The translations under genes were made by a program, and so were the position numbers. 64,000 nucleotides of DNA, from contig NZ_JAKZEW010000003.1 in assembly GCF_022548875.1 (NCBI RefSeq), positions 172,818-236,817 of the forward strand, given 5' to 3'. Positions within the stretch are counted from its first letter, which is position 1. Each line of letters starts with the position of its first letter. Shown in pieces: positions 24,399-32,373 of this stretch. The notes beneath the pieces are model-generated. The model had not been told where the DNA came from and searched no databases. It worked only from the letters and a program-made list of their open reading frames with translations. The stretch is from Glycomyces sp. L485 (GTDB taxonomy: Bacteria; Actinomycetota; Actinomycetes; Mycobacteriales; Micromonosporaceae).

Positions 24399-25361
24399 TC
24401 AGGCCAGGCGGTAGGAGCGCTGGCCGGTTTCGGCGGTGGCGTCGGCGAGCTTGTCCGCGATGACGAGCTCTTTGAGGTAGTTGTTGACGGCGTTGGGGTC
24501 GGCCTCGCGGTGGTGCGCGTCAGCGGCCCGGACCGCGTCGGCCACCCCGGCGGGGGTGAACGGCTGCTCGATCGCGCCTTCGTCCAGGACCGCGTCGATC
24601 TGCTTTCGCAGTTCGCCCCTGGTGCGGGCGGGCTTGGTGTCGTTCCGGGTGCGGTCGCCCCGGCTGCGGTTGCCCTTCGTGCCGCCGTTCGCCCAGGGCA
24701 TGCGCTTGACGATGCGGACCTCGATCTCCTCGGGCGCGTCGGCGGTCTGGAGCCGCTGCGCGACGACGGTCGCCGCGATCCCCTCGATGGTCACGGTCCA
24801 CTCGCCGCCGTCGACGTCGTTCGGGTCGGACTTGGTGACCAAGCCATGCTCGCCGAGCGCCCACAGGGTGCGCAGCAGCCGGGTCCGCTCGGCTGTGGTC
24901 GCCTTCCCGCAGTTCCGGGCGAACCACTCGATGTCGAACGGCTCGCCGACGCTTGCAAACTGGTCGAGCATCGTCGCGGTGAAGACCATCTCCGCGTCGA
25001 CCTGGACCGGGGCGGGCGCGGTCGTCTCCCCCTCGTCGTCTTCCCCGTTCTCCTCAGTCGGGGACTCGCTCTCCTGGGTGTCGGGGACCGATTCGGCGGC
25101 CTGCGACTCGTCGGGGACCTCGGGAGCCGGCGCCTCGGCGACCGGTTCGGCGGCCTCCGGCTCGGCGGGCGAGGTGAGGGACCACTTCTGCGAACGGCCG
25201 GAGCCAGCGGCCTCGACCTGCCCCGCGGACTGGAGCTCTTCCAAGGCGGCCTTGGCGTCGCTGGTCGCCAGGCCGGTGGTGGCGGTGAGGTTGCGGATGG
25301 ACAGGGGCTCTGCGGCCTCGGTGAGGCAGGCCAGGACCTTGTCGCGGTTGTTGTCAGCCAT
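24399..25361 (-). CDS. winged-helix domain protein with an acidic linker
   Basis: 320 residues. A MarR/GntR-size winged-helix domain (about 5-65: VLACLTEAAEPLSIRNLTATTG, LEELQSAGQVEA) is followed by a Pro/Glu-rich linker (about 68-120). A second folded region (MLDQFASVGEPFDIEWFARNC) and a C-terminal segment (RGELRKQIDAVLDEGAI, then VNNYLKELVIADKLAD) look like another helix-turn-helix. It should bind DNA; a regulator of the element or a replication accessory are both possible. Its start overlaps the stop of the small gene at 25354, so they are coupled. Confidence 0.65.
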   Translation of the reverse strand: MADNNRDKVLACLTEAAEPLSIRNLTATTGLATSDAKAALEELQSAGQVEAAGSGRSQKWSLTSPAEPEAAEPVAEAPAPEVPDESQAAESVPDTQESESPTEENGEDDEGETTAPAPVQVDAEMVFTATMLDQFASVGEPFDIEWFARNCGKATTAERTRLLRTLWALGEHGLVTKSDPNDVDGGEWTVTIEGIAATVVAQRLQTADAPEEIEVRIVKRMPWANGGTKGNRSRGDRTRNDTKPARTRGELRKQIDAVLDEGAIEQPFTPAGVADAVRAADAHHREADPNAVNNYLKELVIADKLADATAETGQRSYRLA

Positions 25362-25560
25362 CGGGCTGTCCTCTCTTCTTTCGTGATCGGTTGGTGCGGT
25401 CGGTTGGCGGGAATCCGCCGCGGGCCAGCCACTGGGCCAGCCCGGCTCGGATCTCGGCGAGTTCTTGGCGGAGCCCGGCGCGCTGCTCGGACGTCAACGT
25501 CCGATCGCGCGGCTGTACTTGGAGGTCGCGGATGCGTTCGCGTGCGGCGTCGGGATCGAT
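25354..25560 (-). CDS. small helical protein with no ordinary start codon
   Basis: The frame IDPDAARERIRDLQVQPRDR, then a helix (LTSEQRAGLRQELAEIRAGLAQWLARGG), ends at 25354 and overlaps the ATG of the next gene by eight bases, a sign of real coupled translation. An ideal AAGGAGGG site (25569-25576) is followed after eight bases by ATC at 25558-25560, not ATG, GTG or TTG, and no usual start exists nearby in frame. About 68 residues. It is either a rare ATC start or a sequence error. Function unknown. Confidence 0.5.
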   Translation of the reverse strand: MDPDAARERIRDLQVQPRDRTLTSEQRAGLRQELAEIRAGLAQWLARGGFPPTDRTNRSRKKRGQPDG

Positions 25561-25633
25561 AAGACGGTCCCTCCTTCCCGAATAGGTCGGATTGAGGCGG
25601 CCGTTGGACGGCCCGCCGATGGAGGCATCGGGG

Positions 25634-26755
25634 CTACTGGAGCGGCGCGGTCGCGACGACCGTGCGCGCACCGGGCGCGGTGAGCAGGAGCCGGTTGCCG
25701 GTGGTGAGGGCGAGGGTGACTTCCCCGTCGGGAAGGGTCGCCAGGGCCTTCTTGAACAGTCGCCGGTCGACCGTGCGGCGCAGGCCCCAGAACTCGGCCA
25801 CCTCGGACAACTCCAAGCTGTCGCCCTTGGCCGCGCGGGCGCGGGAAGTGAGCGACTTCTTGGACTGCGTGGCACTGGCCTGGACCCGCTCGTCGAAGTA
25901 CCGGCTGATCACTGACACGTCCTCGACGGCGGTGGCGAGGATCTTGATGTGGCTGGTGACCTGGCCGTGGCGCAGTTCCAGCCACCGGCCCGAACCGCAG
26001 GCGACCTGGGCAGCGCTCCACTCTCCGGTCATGTCGGCGAAGGGCTTCACCAGTGCCTTGACGGACTCGGCGGGAATGACGACATCGATCCCGTTCCGGT
26101 CGCCGATGTCGGTAGTGGGCTCGATGGTTTGGACCGTCGCGGCGTAGGTCGCGGTAGCCCACGCCTGGACGCCCGAAGCGTCGATGCGGACCCGGACCGC
26201 CGCCCGGTCGCCGCGAGCGGGTCCGGCTTCGGCGATCTCGGCCGAGCGGGCGGCGGCGGCGAGCGCCGCGCCATCGAGGACGCCGCCGGTGATGCGTTCG
26301 GCGTCCTCGCTCGGCTGCGGCGGGGTCGGGCACCGGTCGAGCGGTACGGCGGCCAGGACCACCGTGCAACCGGGGGCCATCACGGTGATGGCCTTTCCGG
26401 CTGCGGTGAATTCGACGCTCTCTCCGCCGACGAGGTCGAGCGCGGCGGCCAGCCGGGCGGCATCGACGGCGGCGGTGCCGCTGCGGTGGAGCGGTCCATG
26501 CTTGGCCTCGAAGGAGACGGCCAGGGCATGGCTGTAGTCGAATCCGGTGAGCGTCAACTGCTCCTCGTCGGCGTCGAGCCGGACCGCGCGGAGTTCGCGG
26601 CTCGGGTGCTTCGCCGGGATCGGCACACGCGCGAAACCGAGGGCTCGGCGGAACCATTCGGCGCGGACCTGGACGCGCAGGGCCGGATCGGGGTCGAGTT
26701 CGGGTCGTGGCTGGCTGCGTGCGAGTGAGCTCAGGTCGTGGTTGCTGGTGTCCAT
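25634..26755 (-). CDS. DnaN-like DNA polymerase sliding clamp encoded by the element
   Basis: 373 residues, the length of a bacterial beta clamp. The N-terminal domain is recognisable (VRAEWFRRALGFARVPIPAK, LRAVRLDADEEQLTLTGFDY), as are a middle domain (VDAARLAAALDLVGGESVEF, VIPAESVKALVKPFAD) and a final domain ending LALTTGNRLLLTAPGARTVV. GAGGAG precedes the ATG at 26755; the frame upstream is noise. A clamp would tether a polymerase to element DNA during replication or transfer. It is divergent from the chromosomal type, so the fold is probable and the function inferred. Confidence 0.7.
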   Translation of the reverse strand: MDTSNHDLSSLARSQPRPELDPDPALRVQVRAEWFRRALGFARVPIPAKHPSRELRAVRLDADEEQLTLTGFDYSHALAVSFEAKHGPLHRSGTAAVDAARLAAALDLVGGESVEFTAAGKAITVMAPGCTVVLAAVPLDRCPTPPQPSEDAERITGGVLDGAALAAAARSAEIAEAGPARGDRAAVRVRIDASGVQAWATATYAATVQTIEPTTDIGDRNGIDVVIPAESVKALVKPFADMTGEWSAAQVACGSGRWLELRHGQVTSHIKILATAVEDVSVISRYFDERVQASATQSKKSLTSRARAAKGDSLELSEVAEFWGLRRTVDRRLFKKALATLPDGEVTLALTTGNRLLLTAPGARTVVATAPLQ

Positions 26756-26850
26756 GTTGTTCTCCTCTTTCTGGTGCGGTGGTGGACATGGCGAGCCGGC
26801 CCCGACAGGACGTCGAGACCGGAGATGGGGATGCCGTGTAGCGGCTGGGT

Positions 26851-27321
26851 TCAGCCCTCGGCCGGTCGTTTCGGTCCGGCGGCGCGGATGCGTTCGGCGA
26901 CCCGGTCGCTGAACAGTCGCCTGCCGTCGTGGACGCGCAGCCGCTCGCCGCGCTCGGAGGGGCCGAGTCCGGCGTAGCGGCGCAGCCGGGGCAGGTCGGT
27001 CGCGTCGAAGGCCTCGGTGGTGAGGGTGGCGAACGTCGAGCCGGTGTCGGGGTGCTCGAATTCGACGACGACGGCCCCAGCCGGTTCGAGCGGGGTGAGT
27101 CCGTTGTGGTTCCGGTCGGCTACGGCGCGCCGGAGAATGTGGCGGCCGAGGACGACGCCCCACAGGGGTTTGAGAGCTCCGGGAGCGGCAGCGGGCAAGC
27201 CCGAGGCGTCGGCTTCGGCGTCGTGGGCGATGCGGCGGCAGGTCCAGCAGATCCGGCCGGGCACGATGGTGTCCATGCCGCACAGACGGCACGGCCGTTC
27301 GTGGCTGTTGAGATGGGACAT
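26851..27321 (-). CDS. hypothetical protein with an N-terminal zinc-ribbon
   Basis: 156 residues from the ATG at 27321. CRLCGM and CWTC (about residues 11-30) form a four-Cys zinc-binding motif. The rest is unrecognised and ends in a basic helix (RLFSDRVAERIRAAGPKRP). The zinc ribbon suggests contact with nucleic acid or protein. It precedes the clamp gene in the leftward run. Confidence 0.6.
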   Translation of the reverse strand: MSHLNSHERPCRLCGMDTIVPGRICWTCRRIAHDAEADASGLPAAAPGALKPLWGVVLGRHILRRAVADRNHNGLTPLEPAGAVVVEFEHPDTGSTFATLTTEAFDATDLPRLRRYAGLGPSERGERLRVHDGRRLFSDRVAERIRAAGPKRPAEG

Positions 27322-27407
27322 GGCGGTCTTCCTGTTCGAGGCGATTCGGATGGGGAGACGGCGATGGCCGCAGCCGGGAGGCTGCGGCCATCGAGGACGG
27401 GACGGGT

Positions 27408-27800
27408 TCAGGCGGGGACCGAGAGCGTGGCGCGGGTGGCGAACAGCTCGGCCCTGAGGGCATCGCGTTCGGCTTCGAGCGCCGCGCAGCGGCGTCGCAA
27501 AGCGGCGATGTCGCTGGCCGGGTCGAGCGGCGCGGCCGTGGCCCGGCACTCGCGGCAGTGGTGCGGCCAGGGGTGCAGGTCAACCGGGGCAACCATTTGC
27601 CGCTGCGGCCACACCTCGAACTGAGGGCGGTCGAAGGCGACCTCCACCAGATCGACCAGGGTGCTCTCGATCGTCGCCGGGCAGTAGTACGGCGCGAGCG
27701 TGTTGACCGCGGCGGCGCCGGGGGCCGGCAACCACAACCAGGGCCTGGCCGCGACTCGTTGCCCTGGCTCCAGGGACACAGGGGTATGCGGGTGGTTCAT
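27408..27800 (-). CDS. hypothetical protein with a C-terminal coiled coil
   Basis: 130 residues from the ATG at 27800, with GAGGAA upstream. The first half is a small beta-rich domain (TLAPYYCPATIESTLVDLVEVAF); an HHCREC pair follows, then a coiled coil (IAALRRRCAALEAERDALRAEL). Not recognised. It diverges from the prepilin peptidase with 87 bases between the two starts. Confidence 0.6.
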   Translation of the reverse strand: MNHPHTPVSLEPGQRVAARPWLWLPAPGAAAVNTLAPYYCPATIESTLVDLVEVAFDRPQFEVWPQRQMVAPVDLHPWPHHCRECRATAAPLDPASDIAALRRRCAALEAERDALRAELFATRATLSVPA

Positions 27801-27887
27801 GGATGGATTCCTCTCGTTGATGCGATGGCATGGCGGGATAGGGATTTGGACCCTGCTGCGGGCGGTGAGTCTCGGTAGCCTGGAGCG

Positions 27888-28538
27888 ATGCACCCCTGGA
27901 CTGCGGCCCTGCTCGCCCTGGTCGCCGCGCTGCCGTTCATCGCGGCCGCTTGGACGACGGTGCCGAGACGGTTGCCAAGGCCGTCGTTTCGCACCCGGAA
28001 CGGACGGGTGCTGTGGTCGATTGCGGCGGCGCTGTCGGCCGTAGCGCTCACGCTCGCCTTGAGCGGCACGACCTCACTCGGCCTGGTGGAACAATCGGCG
28101 CTGCTGCTCTTCGCTGCCGCCGCGCCCGGCATCACGTTGTGCGACGCGGTCACCCGCCGCCTGCCGTTCTGGATGACCTACGTGCTCACCGCTGCGCTCG
28201 CCGGAGTCCTCGTCTGGGACTTCCTCGTCGAGGACGGGCGGACACCTCTGGTCGGCGCACTGCTCGGCGCGGCCATCGCGCTGCTGGCCCTCGGACCGGT
28301 CGCGCTGCTCTCCGGCGGCGGCCTCGCCAAGGGCGATGTCGTCATCGCCGAGGTCTACGCCGCGCCGCTGGGCATGATCGCAATCGCCTCGGTCGCCTGG
28401 TGGCTCGTCCTCGGCTTCGCCCTCGCCCTGCCCGTCGCGCTCCTGCGCTGGCGACAGCACGGACGGTCCCACCGGATGCCGCTGGGACCATTCCTCCTGG
28501 CCGCGTGGGCAGCCGTGGCGCTGGCGGTTACTCGCTGA
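27888..28538 (+). CDS. A24-type prepilin peptidase (TadV/CpaA-like)
   Basis: 216 residues, almost all hydrophobic with about six to seven membrane helices. The two catalytic aspartates of the family are visible: Asp86 in TLCDAVTRRLPFW and Asp150 in GGGLAKGD. It should cut the leader of the Flp-type prepilin and TadE-like pseudopilins encoded 28 kb to the right (56.1-57.5 kb), where no peptidase is present. It is the only rightward gene in the 21-30 kb block. The CTGGAG site is close to the ATG. The last 11 bases overlap the convergent DUF4192 gene. Confidence 0.85.
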   Translation: MHPWTAALLALVAALPFIAAAWTTVPRRLPRPSFRTRNGRVLWSIAAALSAVALTLALSGTTSLGLVEQSALLLFAAAAPGITLCDAVTRRLPFWMTYVLTAALAGVLVWDFLVEDGRTPLVGALLGAAIALLALGPVALLSGGGLAKGDVVIAEVYAAPLGMIAIASVAWWLVLGFALALPVALLRWRQHGRSHRMPLGPFLLAAWAAVALAVTR

Positions 28539-29502
28539 GTCGCCGTTCGCTGCCCGACTCGCCGATGGTGGCGAGCGTGGCGGGCGGCAGACCGGACTGA
28601 AGCGCCGACAGCAGCATCTGGGCCAGCCGGTAGGACGGGTCGGCACGCAAGGCCACTTCGAACGCCTCCAGGGCGAGCACCCCGTTGCCGCAGCGGTAGG
28701 CGGCGAATCCGGCGACCGTGGCAGCGGGGGCGACCAGGTCGTCCTCCAGGTGGCGGGCCACCCAGATCCACAGGTCGAGCCGAGCCCGGTCCGGGTGGGT
28801 CGCGATATCGGACAGCACATGGTCGCGGAGCTCGACGTCGGCGAGCGCCAGTCCCAGACGCGCAATCGCCGCGGGCCAGGGCAGGACGGGGAACTCCCAC
28901 CACTGGTTGAGGTACTCCAGCTCGCGGCGCCGCCAAGCGACCCGGTCCCGCTGTGCTTCGTCCTCGCGAAACTGGTTGACGTCTGCGGCGACCGCCGTTC
29001 GGGAATCGGCGCCCGCCGGGTCAAGCAGCGCGGCGACGGCGGCCCGATCGGGCCGGGCGACACCGCCTGCGGCGATGATCGAGAGCACCGCCTCGGGCAG
29101 TTGCGGGACCGGTCGGCCTTCGGGTGGACAGCACGACTCATCGCAGGTCAGCGCCCAGTAGCGTCCTTGATCGACCCGGAGGATGTCGAGCGCGGCGATC
29201 CCCGCCGCGTCGAGCCTGCGGCCGGTGACCGAGGCGACGGCCAGGGCGATCGGCTCGGGCCCGTAGACGATCGCGACGGCTTGGCCGCAGTTGTTGCGCG
29301 TCAGCTGGGCGACAAGGTCGCGTACTTGATCGGCATCCTCGGTCCACTCGGGCAGGTCGACGCGGAACGTGCATTGGAGGCCGCTCTCGTTGAGGCCGAG
29401 GACAACGAGGCTCGACTCCGGAGCGAAGCCGAGCAGGTGGGGCACGACGGCGACCAGGTCGCCGGGGCCGTTGATCTTGATCGGCGCGGTGTGCTGTGAC
29501 AT
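28528..29502 (-). CDS. DUF4192 domain protein
   Basis: 324 residues. The opening IKINGPGDLVAVVPHLLGF, then PESSLVVLGL, is the signature of DUF4192, a family frequent in actinobacteria. The conserved CDESCCPPEGRP motif sits at about 119-130 and the C-terminal third is helical (GVLALEAFEVALRADPSYRLA). Function is unknown in the family. It overlaps the convergent prepilin peptidase gene by 11 bases. Confidence 0.88.
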   Translation of the reverse strand: MSQHTAPIKINGPGDLVAVVPHLLGFAPESSLVVLGLNESGLQCTFRVDLPEWTEDADQVRDLVAQLTRNNCGQAVAIVYGPEPIALAVASVTGRRLDAAGIAALDILRVDQGRYWALTCDESCCPPEGRPVPQLPEAVLSIIAAGGVARPDRAAVAALLDPAGADSRTAVAADVNQFREDEAQRDRVAWRRRELEYLNQWWEFPVLPWPAAIARLGLALADVELRDHVLSDIATHPDRARLDLWIWVARHLEDDLVAPAATVAGFAAYRCGNGVLALEAFEVALRADPSYRLAQMLLSALQSGLPPATLATIGESGSERRLSE

Positions 29503-29598
29503 GGCTATTCCCTTCTGTGTGAGCGCCCGGTTGGGCTGGGTGTGGCTGATGACTGTTTGCGGTTGGTGTCTACGACTGGAACGAGTCCAGGCGTTCGA

Positions 29599-29922
29599 TC
29601 AGGACCCTGCGACGCGGGTGCGCTTCTTTGCAGCGACGATGACGGCGAGCGGGTCGCGCGGGGCGTCGAGGTCGCATTCGAGGCAGTCGCAGCCGATGCG
29701 GTGGAGGCTGTCCGGGTAGGCCCATTGCGGGGAGTTCCAAGGGCCGGGGACGGGGAGGTTCACCAGGACGGCGTGCGGGTTGGGGCCCGGGGTGAAGCCG
29801 GCGACGACGGCTTCGACGAACCTCGGAGAGATGAAGTCGGTGAAGCGGCCCTTGCCGGTCGGGATGGTGATGGCCGGGCGAAGGCGGACCGTCTGGCCGA
29901 TGGCGAGGTGGGCGATGTCCAT
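29599..29922 (-). CDS. hypothetical protein, 107 residues
   Basis: Not recognised. It is a small globular protein with a C-x-C-x-x-C-type cluster (GCDCLECDLDAP, about 77-88) and a basic tail (AAKKRTRVAGS). GGAG lies ten bases before the ATG at 29922. It is the first gene of the leftward backbone run that begins under iteron array B. Confidence 0.6.
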   Translation of the reverse strand: MDIAHLAIGQTVRLRPAITIPTGKGRFTDFISPRFVEAVVAGFTPGPNPHAVLVNLPVPGPWNSPQWAYPDSLHRIGCDCLECDLDAPRDPLAVIVAAKKRTRVAGS

Positions 29923-30204
29923 GAAGAGACTCCAATCGATTCGCGGGCATGGCGATGACCCCGAGCGGTCGGCTCAGGGTGTGCGTGGTGGATGCGGCCC
30001 GTGCGGGCTGCGTGATTGGCCGCGCGTGGGCGGTCGGCTCACAGAGGCGCTGCGTCTGGTGGCTGTCGTGTGGGCCCGACCGGTGTCCCGGTGGGGCGAT
30101 CCACATCCGGTTCAGTCACCGGTAGACGGAGCGGGCTCCGAAGCGGGGATTACGTCAAACGTGGTGTGATGCTCCGACCGTAGCCATTGAGCAGGAGAAA
30201 TGCA

Positions 30205-30245
30205 CGGTCACAAGCGATCACAGCCGTTCACAAGCGGTCACAAGC
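30205..30245 (-). repeat. 10-bp phased iteron array B
   Basis: On the minus strand four consecutive 10-bp units read TTGTGACCGC, TTGTGAACGG, CTGTGATCGC and TTGTGACCGT. The TCACA complements start at 30208, 30218, 30228 and 30238, an exact 10-bp period. This is the cleanest of the four arrays. The surrounding gap 29923-30260 has no gene and divides leftward from rightward genes. Confidence 0.85.
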
Positions 30246-30260
30246 CCGAATGTCTCGGCA

Positions 30261-30455
30261 ATGGAGGGACCTGAGGCCCCAGAATGTCAGCGGAACCAAT
30301 GCCCAAATATGGGGAGCGGGAAGGCAGAGGGGTCCGGGTTTGCAAGTAACGACATGAGGTCGAAGGATTCTTCGTCGCTCAGCTCGGATGGCTCGAAGAA
30401 CGGCGCTGCCAAGAAGGCTGAGAGCAAGCCCAAGTCGGAGACCAAGGCCGCATAA
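30261..30455 (+). CDS. possible small Lys/Ser-rich protein
   Basis: Up to 64 residues (ATG at 30261, or 30309). Its C-terminal half is Ser- and Lys-rich (KNGAAKKAESKPKSETKAA) and looks disordered. It lies just right of iteron array B and is more AT-rich than the backbone. No family or strong binding site. It may be a small regulatory protein or chance. Confidence 0.3.
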   Translation: MEGPEAPECQRNQCPNMGSGKAEGSGFASNDMRSKDSSSLSSDGSKNGAAKKAESKPKSETKAA

Positions 30456-30554
30456 GCCGAGGGCCGGGTACGGCCCTCGACCGCTGGGGTTCGCTCGGGA
30501 AATGACCGCTTGCCGTCCTCCAGGCCGCCGCTCACCGTGTGGAATCCTCAACGG

Positions 30555-31267
30555 ATGAACTGGATGGAGTTCGTCGCCGCTCTGACGGAAGTCCTCGTCT
30601 GGCCGCTCGCTGTCGTGGTGCTCGTGCTGGTCTTCCGCAAGCCCCTCTCGAAGCTGATCGCGCTCCCGCTGGAACGGCTCTCGTTCCCAGGCGGCGAACT
30701 CGTGTGGCGTGGAATGATCGCAGACGCCTCCGCGCTGTCGCAAGAATCTGAGCAGGAAACGCGAGATGTTCAGGAAGTCCTTGAGGGAGACCAGATCGCC
30801 CCTCCCGAAGAAACGGTCTCGTGGGAGCTTGAGAAATTTGGTTTCGATCACGCGCTGTTTCAAACGGTGAACGATGGGCCTCCGGTCGTCGCTCGGGTTG
30901 CGGGGATGAACGGGCTTCGCCAGTTCATGAACGACGGCTCTATAAGCTCACCGGGAACGTGGGCGGGATCGACCTTCGCGAGATTGCTCGCACAGCACAA
31001 TCGGCGGGGATCATCGAGGTCAACCTCTTCGAGTCGTTGTTGAGTATCGCCGACTTGAGCGACCTGTTGACGCACGGTGCGATCCGCGAGGACTCCTCCA
31101 AGGTGATTGACTTGCTCAAGCTCATCCGCAACGCGCATCGTCAGTTCACGGTGCAGGCGCTCGGGTTCACGGTTATGGGTCCAATCCCTGAACGGGCAGA
31201 ACGACGCGCGAACGACTGGAGGCCGCTGAACAGGCAGGCCAACTCTGAAGCCAAGAACTCTGCGTAG
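30555..31267 (+). pseudogene. membrane-anchored protein gene with a probable frameshift
   Basis: The first frame (from ATG 30555) gives a TM helix (WPLAVVVLVLVF, about 17-28) and an acidic cytoplasmic region. Near 30930-30960 the protein-like signal switches to another frame, which continues with IDLREIARTAQSAG and VNLFESLLSIADLSDLLTHG to a stop at 31267. Joined, they give about 237 residues resembling membrane proteins with a helical HEPN-like tail. A one-base indel explains the break. Bases 31268-31483 downstream hold nothing supportable. Confidence 0.5.
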
Positions 31268-31483
31268 CTGGTCAGAGGCTGTGTAGCCGGACCCCTAGAC
31301 GCGAAGTGTCGCACCGCCGAGTGCAGCAACTTGCCCTCCGAGGGCGAGAGCGATTCGGTGCCCTGCTGTTCTGGGGATATGATTTCGGGTTCGCTTCGAG
31401 GCCGGAATAGGGGGTGCTGCCTGGGGTTTCGGGCTGTGTTCGGGGTGGTGTTGTCATGGGACCGGGCGTGGGGCAGGCCGTAA

Positions 31484-31505
31484 GGCCAGGTTGTTAGACC
31501 TGGCC
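31484..31505 (-). terminator. hairpin after the conjugation operon
   Basis: GGCCAGGT (31484-31491) pairs with ACCTGGCC (31498-31505) around TGTTAG, 27 bases past the stop of the last conjugation gene (31532). The sequence GGCCGTAAGG is repeated on both sides. Placed to end the leftward 40288-31532 operon. Confidence 0.55.
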
Positions 31506-31531
31506 GTAAGGGTCGGTCGTGGCAGGTTCGC

Positions 31532-32362
31532 CTACGGCAGTTCGGACCGGTGGGCGATCTCGGCGAGGGTGAGTCGCTTGCCGTAGCCGATGAGCCGCCA
31601 GTGCGATCCGGTCGGACGCGCTCCGGCTTCGGTGGTGAGGGCTGTGGCGACGGGGAACTCCAGCGCTTCGCGGGCGGCTCCGGCGTGGAAGTGGTCTTCG
31701 CGGGCCCGGCTGGGCAGGGTGAATAGGACGGTGCGGGACCGGCCGCCGTCGAGCGGCCGGTAGCGGACGTAGCGGCGCAGCTTCGCGATGAGCTGGGTGT
31801 GGGTCTCGGTGCCGGTGTCGTGTTCGTGCCAGGCCCGCAGCTCGGGTCCGCCGCGCCACTTGAGGACGTATCCGGCATCGGGGCGCAGCTGCCCCGAGCA
31901 TGCCTCGGCGGCTTCGGTCTCAGCAAGCCATTGGGCGATGGTGAACACGCCGCCGGAGTGCCGGGCGTCGGCGTGGAGGCAGGCGGCGAAGGCGTTCACT
32001 GCTTCGAGGTGAGCCCGGTGGCGGGAGACGGCGAGCCGCTGCATCTGCCACGAGCACCACTGCCGGGTCGGGGGCTTCTCGGCATTGCGCATCGCCCAGA
32101 TCGCGTGGCCCCATTCGCCGAGCGTGTAGCGGTAGGCCGCACGGTGCCCGGGCCGGAACCGGGCGAGCACGCCGAGCTCGGTGAGGGTGAGGATGCGTTG
32201 GCGCGCCGTCCACTCCGAGGTGAACCAGATCGCGGTGATCATCGGCGCGGTGAGGATCTTGTGAACGGCGAGCGCATCGACGATCGCGATGTCCCTTTCA
32301 GTCAAGCGCGGATAGAGCCCGGCGAAGTCGACGGCGGTGCCCTGCTGCTTGGCGGCGGTCAT
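31532..32362 (-). CDS. Replic_Relax family protein
   Basis: 276 residues. It begins with a winged-helix segment (LTERDIAIVDALAVHKILTAPMI, then WTARQRILTLTELGVLARFR and a Tyr-rich YRYTLGEWG) typical of the replication-relaxation family on actinobacterial conjugative elements. The second half (ELRAWHEHDTGTETHTQLIAKL, ARPTGSHWRLIGYG) also fits. Members are thought to help open or process the plasmid origin. AGGAG precedes the ATG at 32362. It is the last gene of the conjugation operon, next to the coupling protein, where a relaxase accessory would be expected. Confidence 0.85.
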   Translation of the reverse strand: MTAAKQQGTAVDFAGLYPRLTERDIAIVDALAVHKILTAPMITAIWFTSEWTARQRILTLTELGVLARFRPGHRAAYRYTLGEWGHAIWAMRNAEKPPTRQWCSWQMQRLAVSRHRAHLEAVNAFAACLHADARHSGGVFTIAQWLAETEAAEACSGQLRPDAGYVLKWRGGPELRAWHEHDTGTETHTQLIAKLRRYVRYRPLDGGRSRTVLFTLPSRAREDHFHAGAAREALEFPVATALTTEAGARPTGSHWRLIGYGKRLTLAEIAHRSELP

Positions 32363-32373
32363 TGTTCGTTCTC

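Noticed and set aside
27830..27885. Minus-strand sequence like the 3' end of a tRNA (GGGTCCAAATCCC then TCCCGCCA), a possible old attachment site.
   Set aside because: Only a T-arm-like stem of four pairs is present; there is no D arm, anticodon arm or matching 5' acceptor strand nearby, and the T loop has TCC rather than TTC. Chance or an unrecognisable remnant.
30205..30245. Short regular repeats considered as a CRISPR array.
   Set aside because: Units are 10 bp with no spacers and no cas genes are present.
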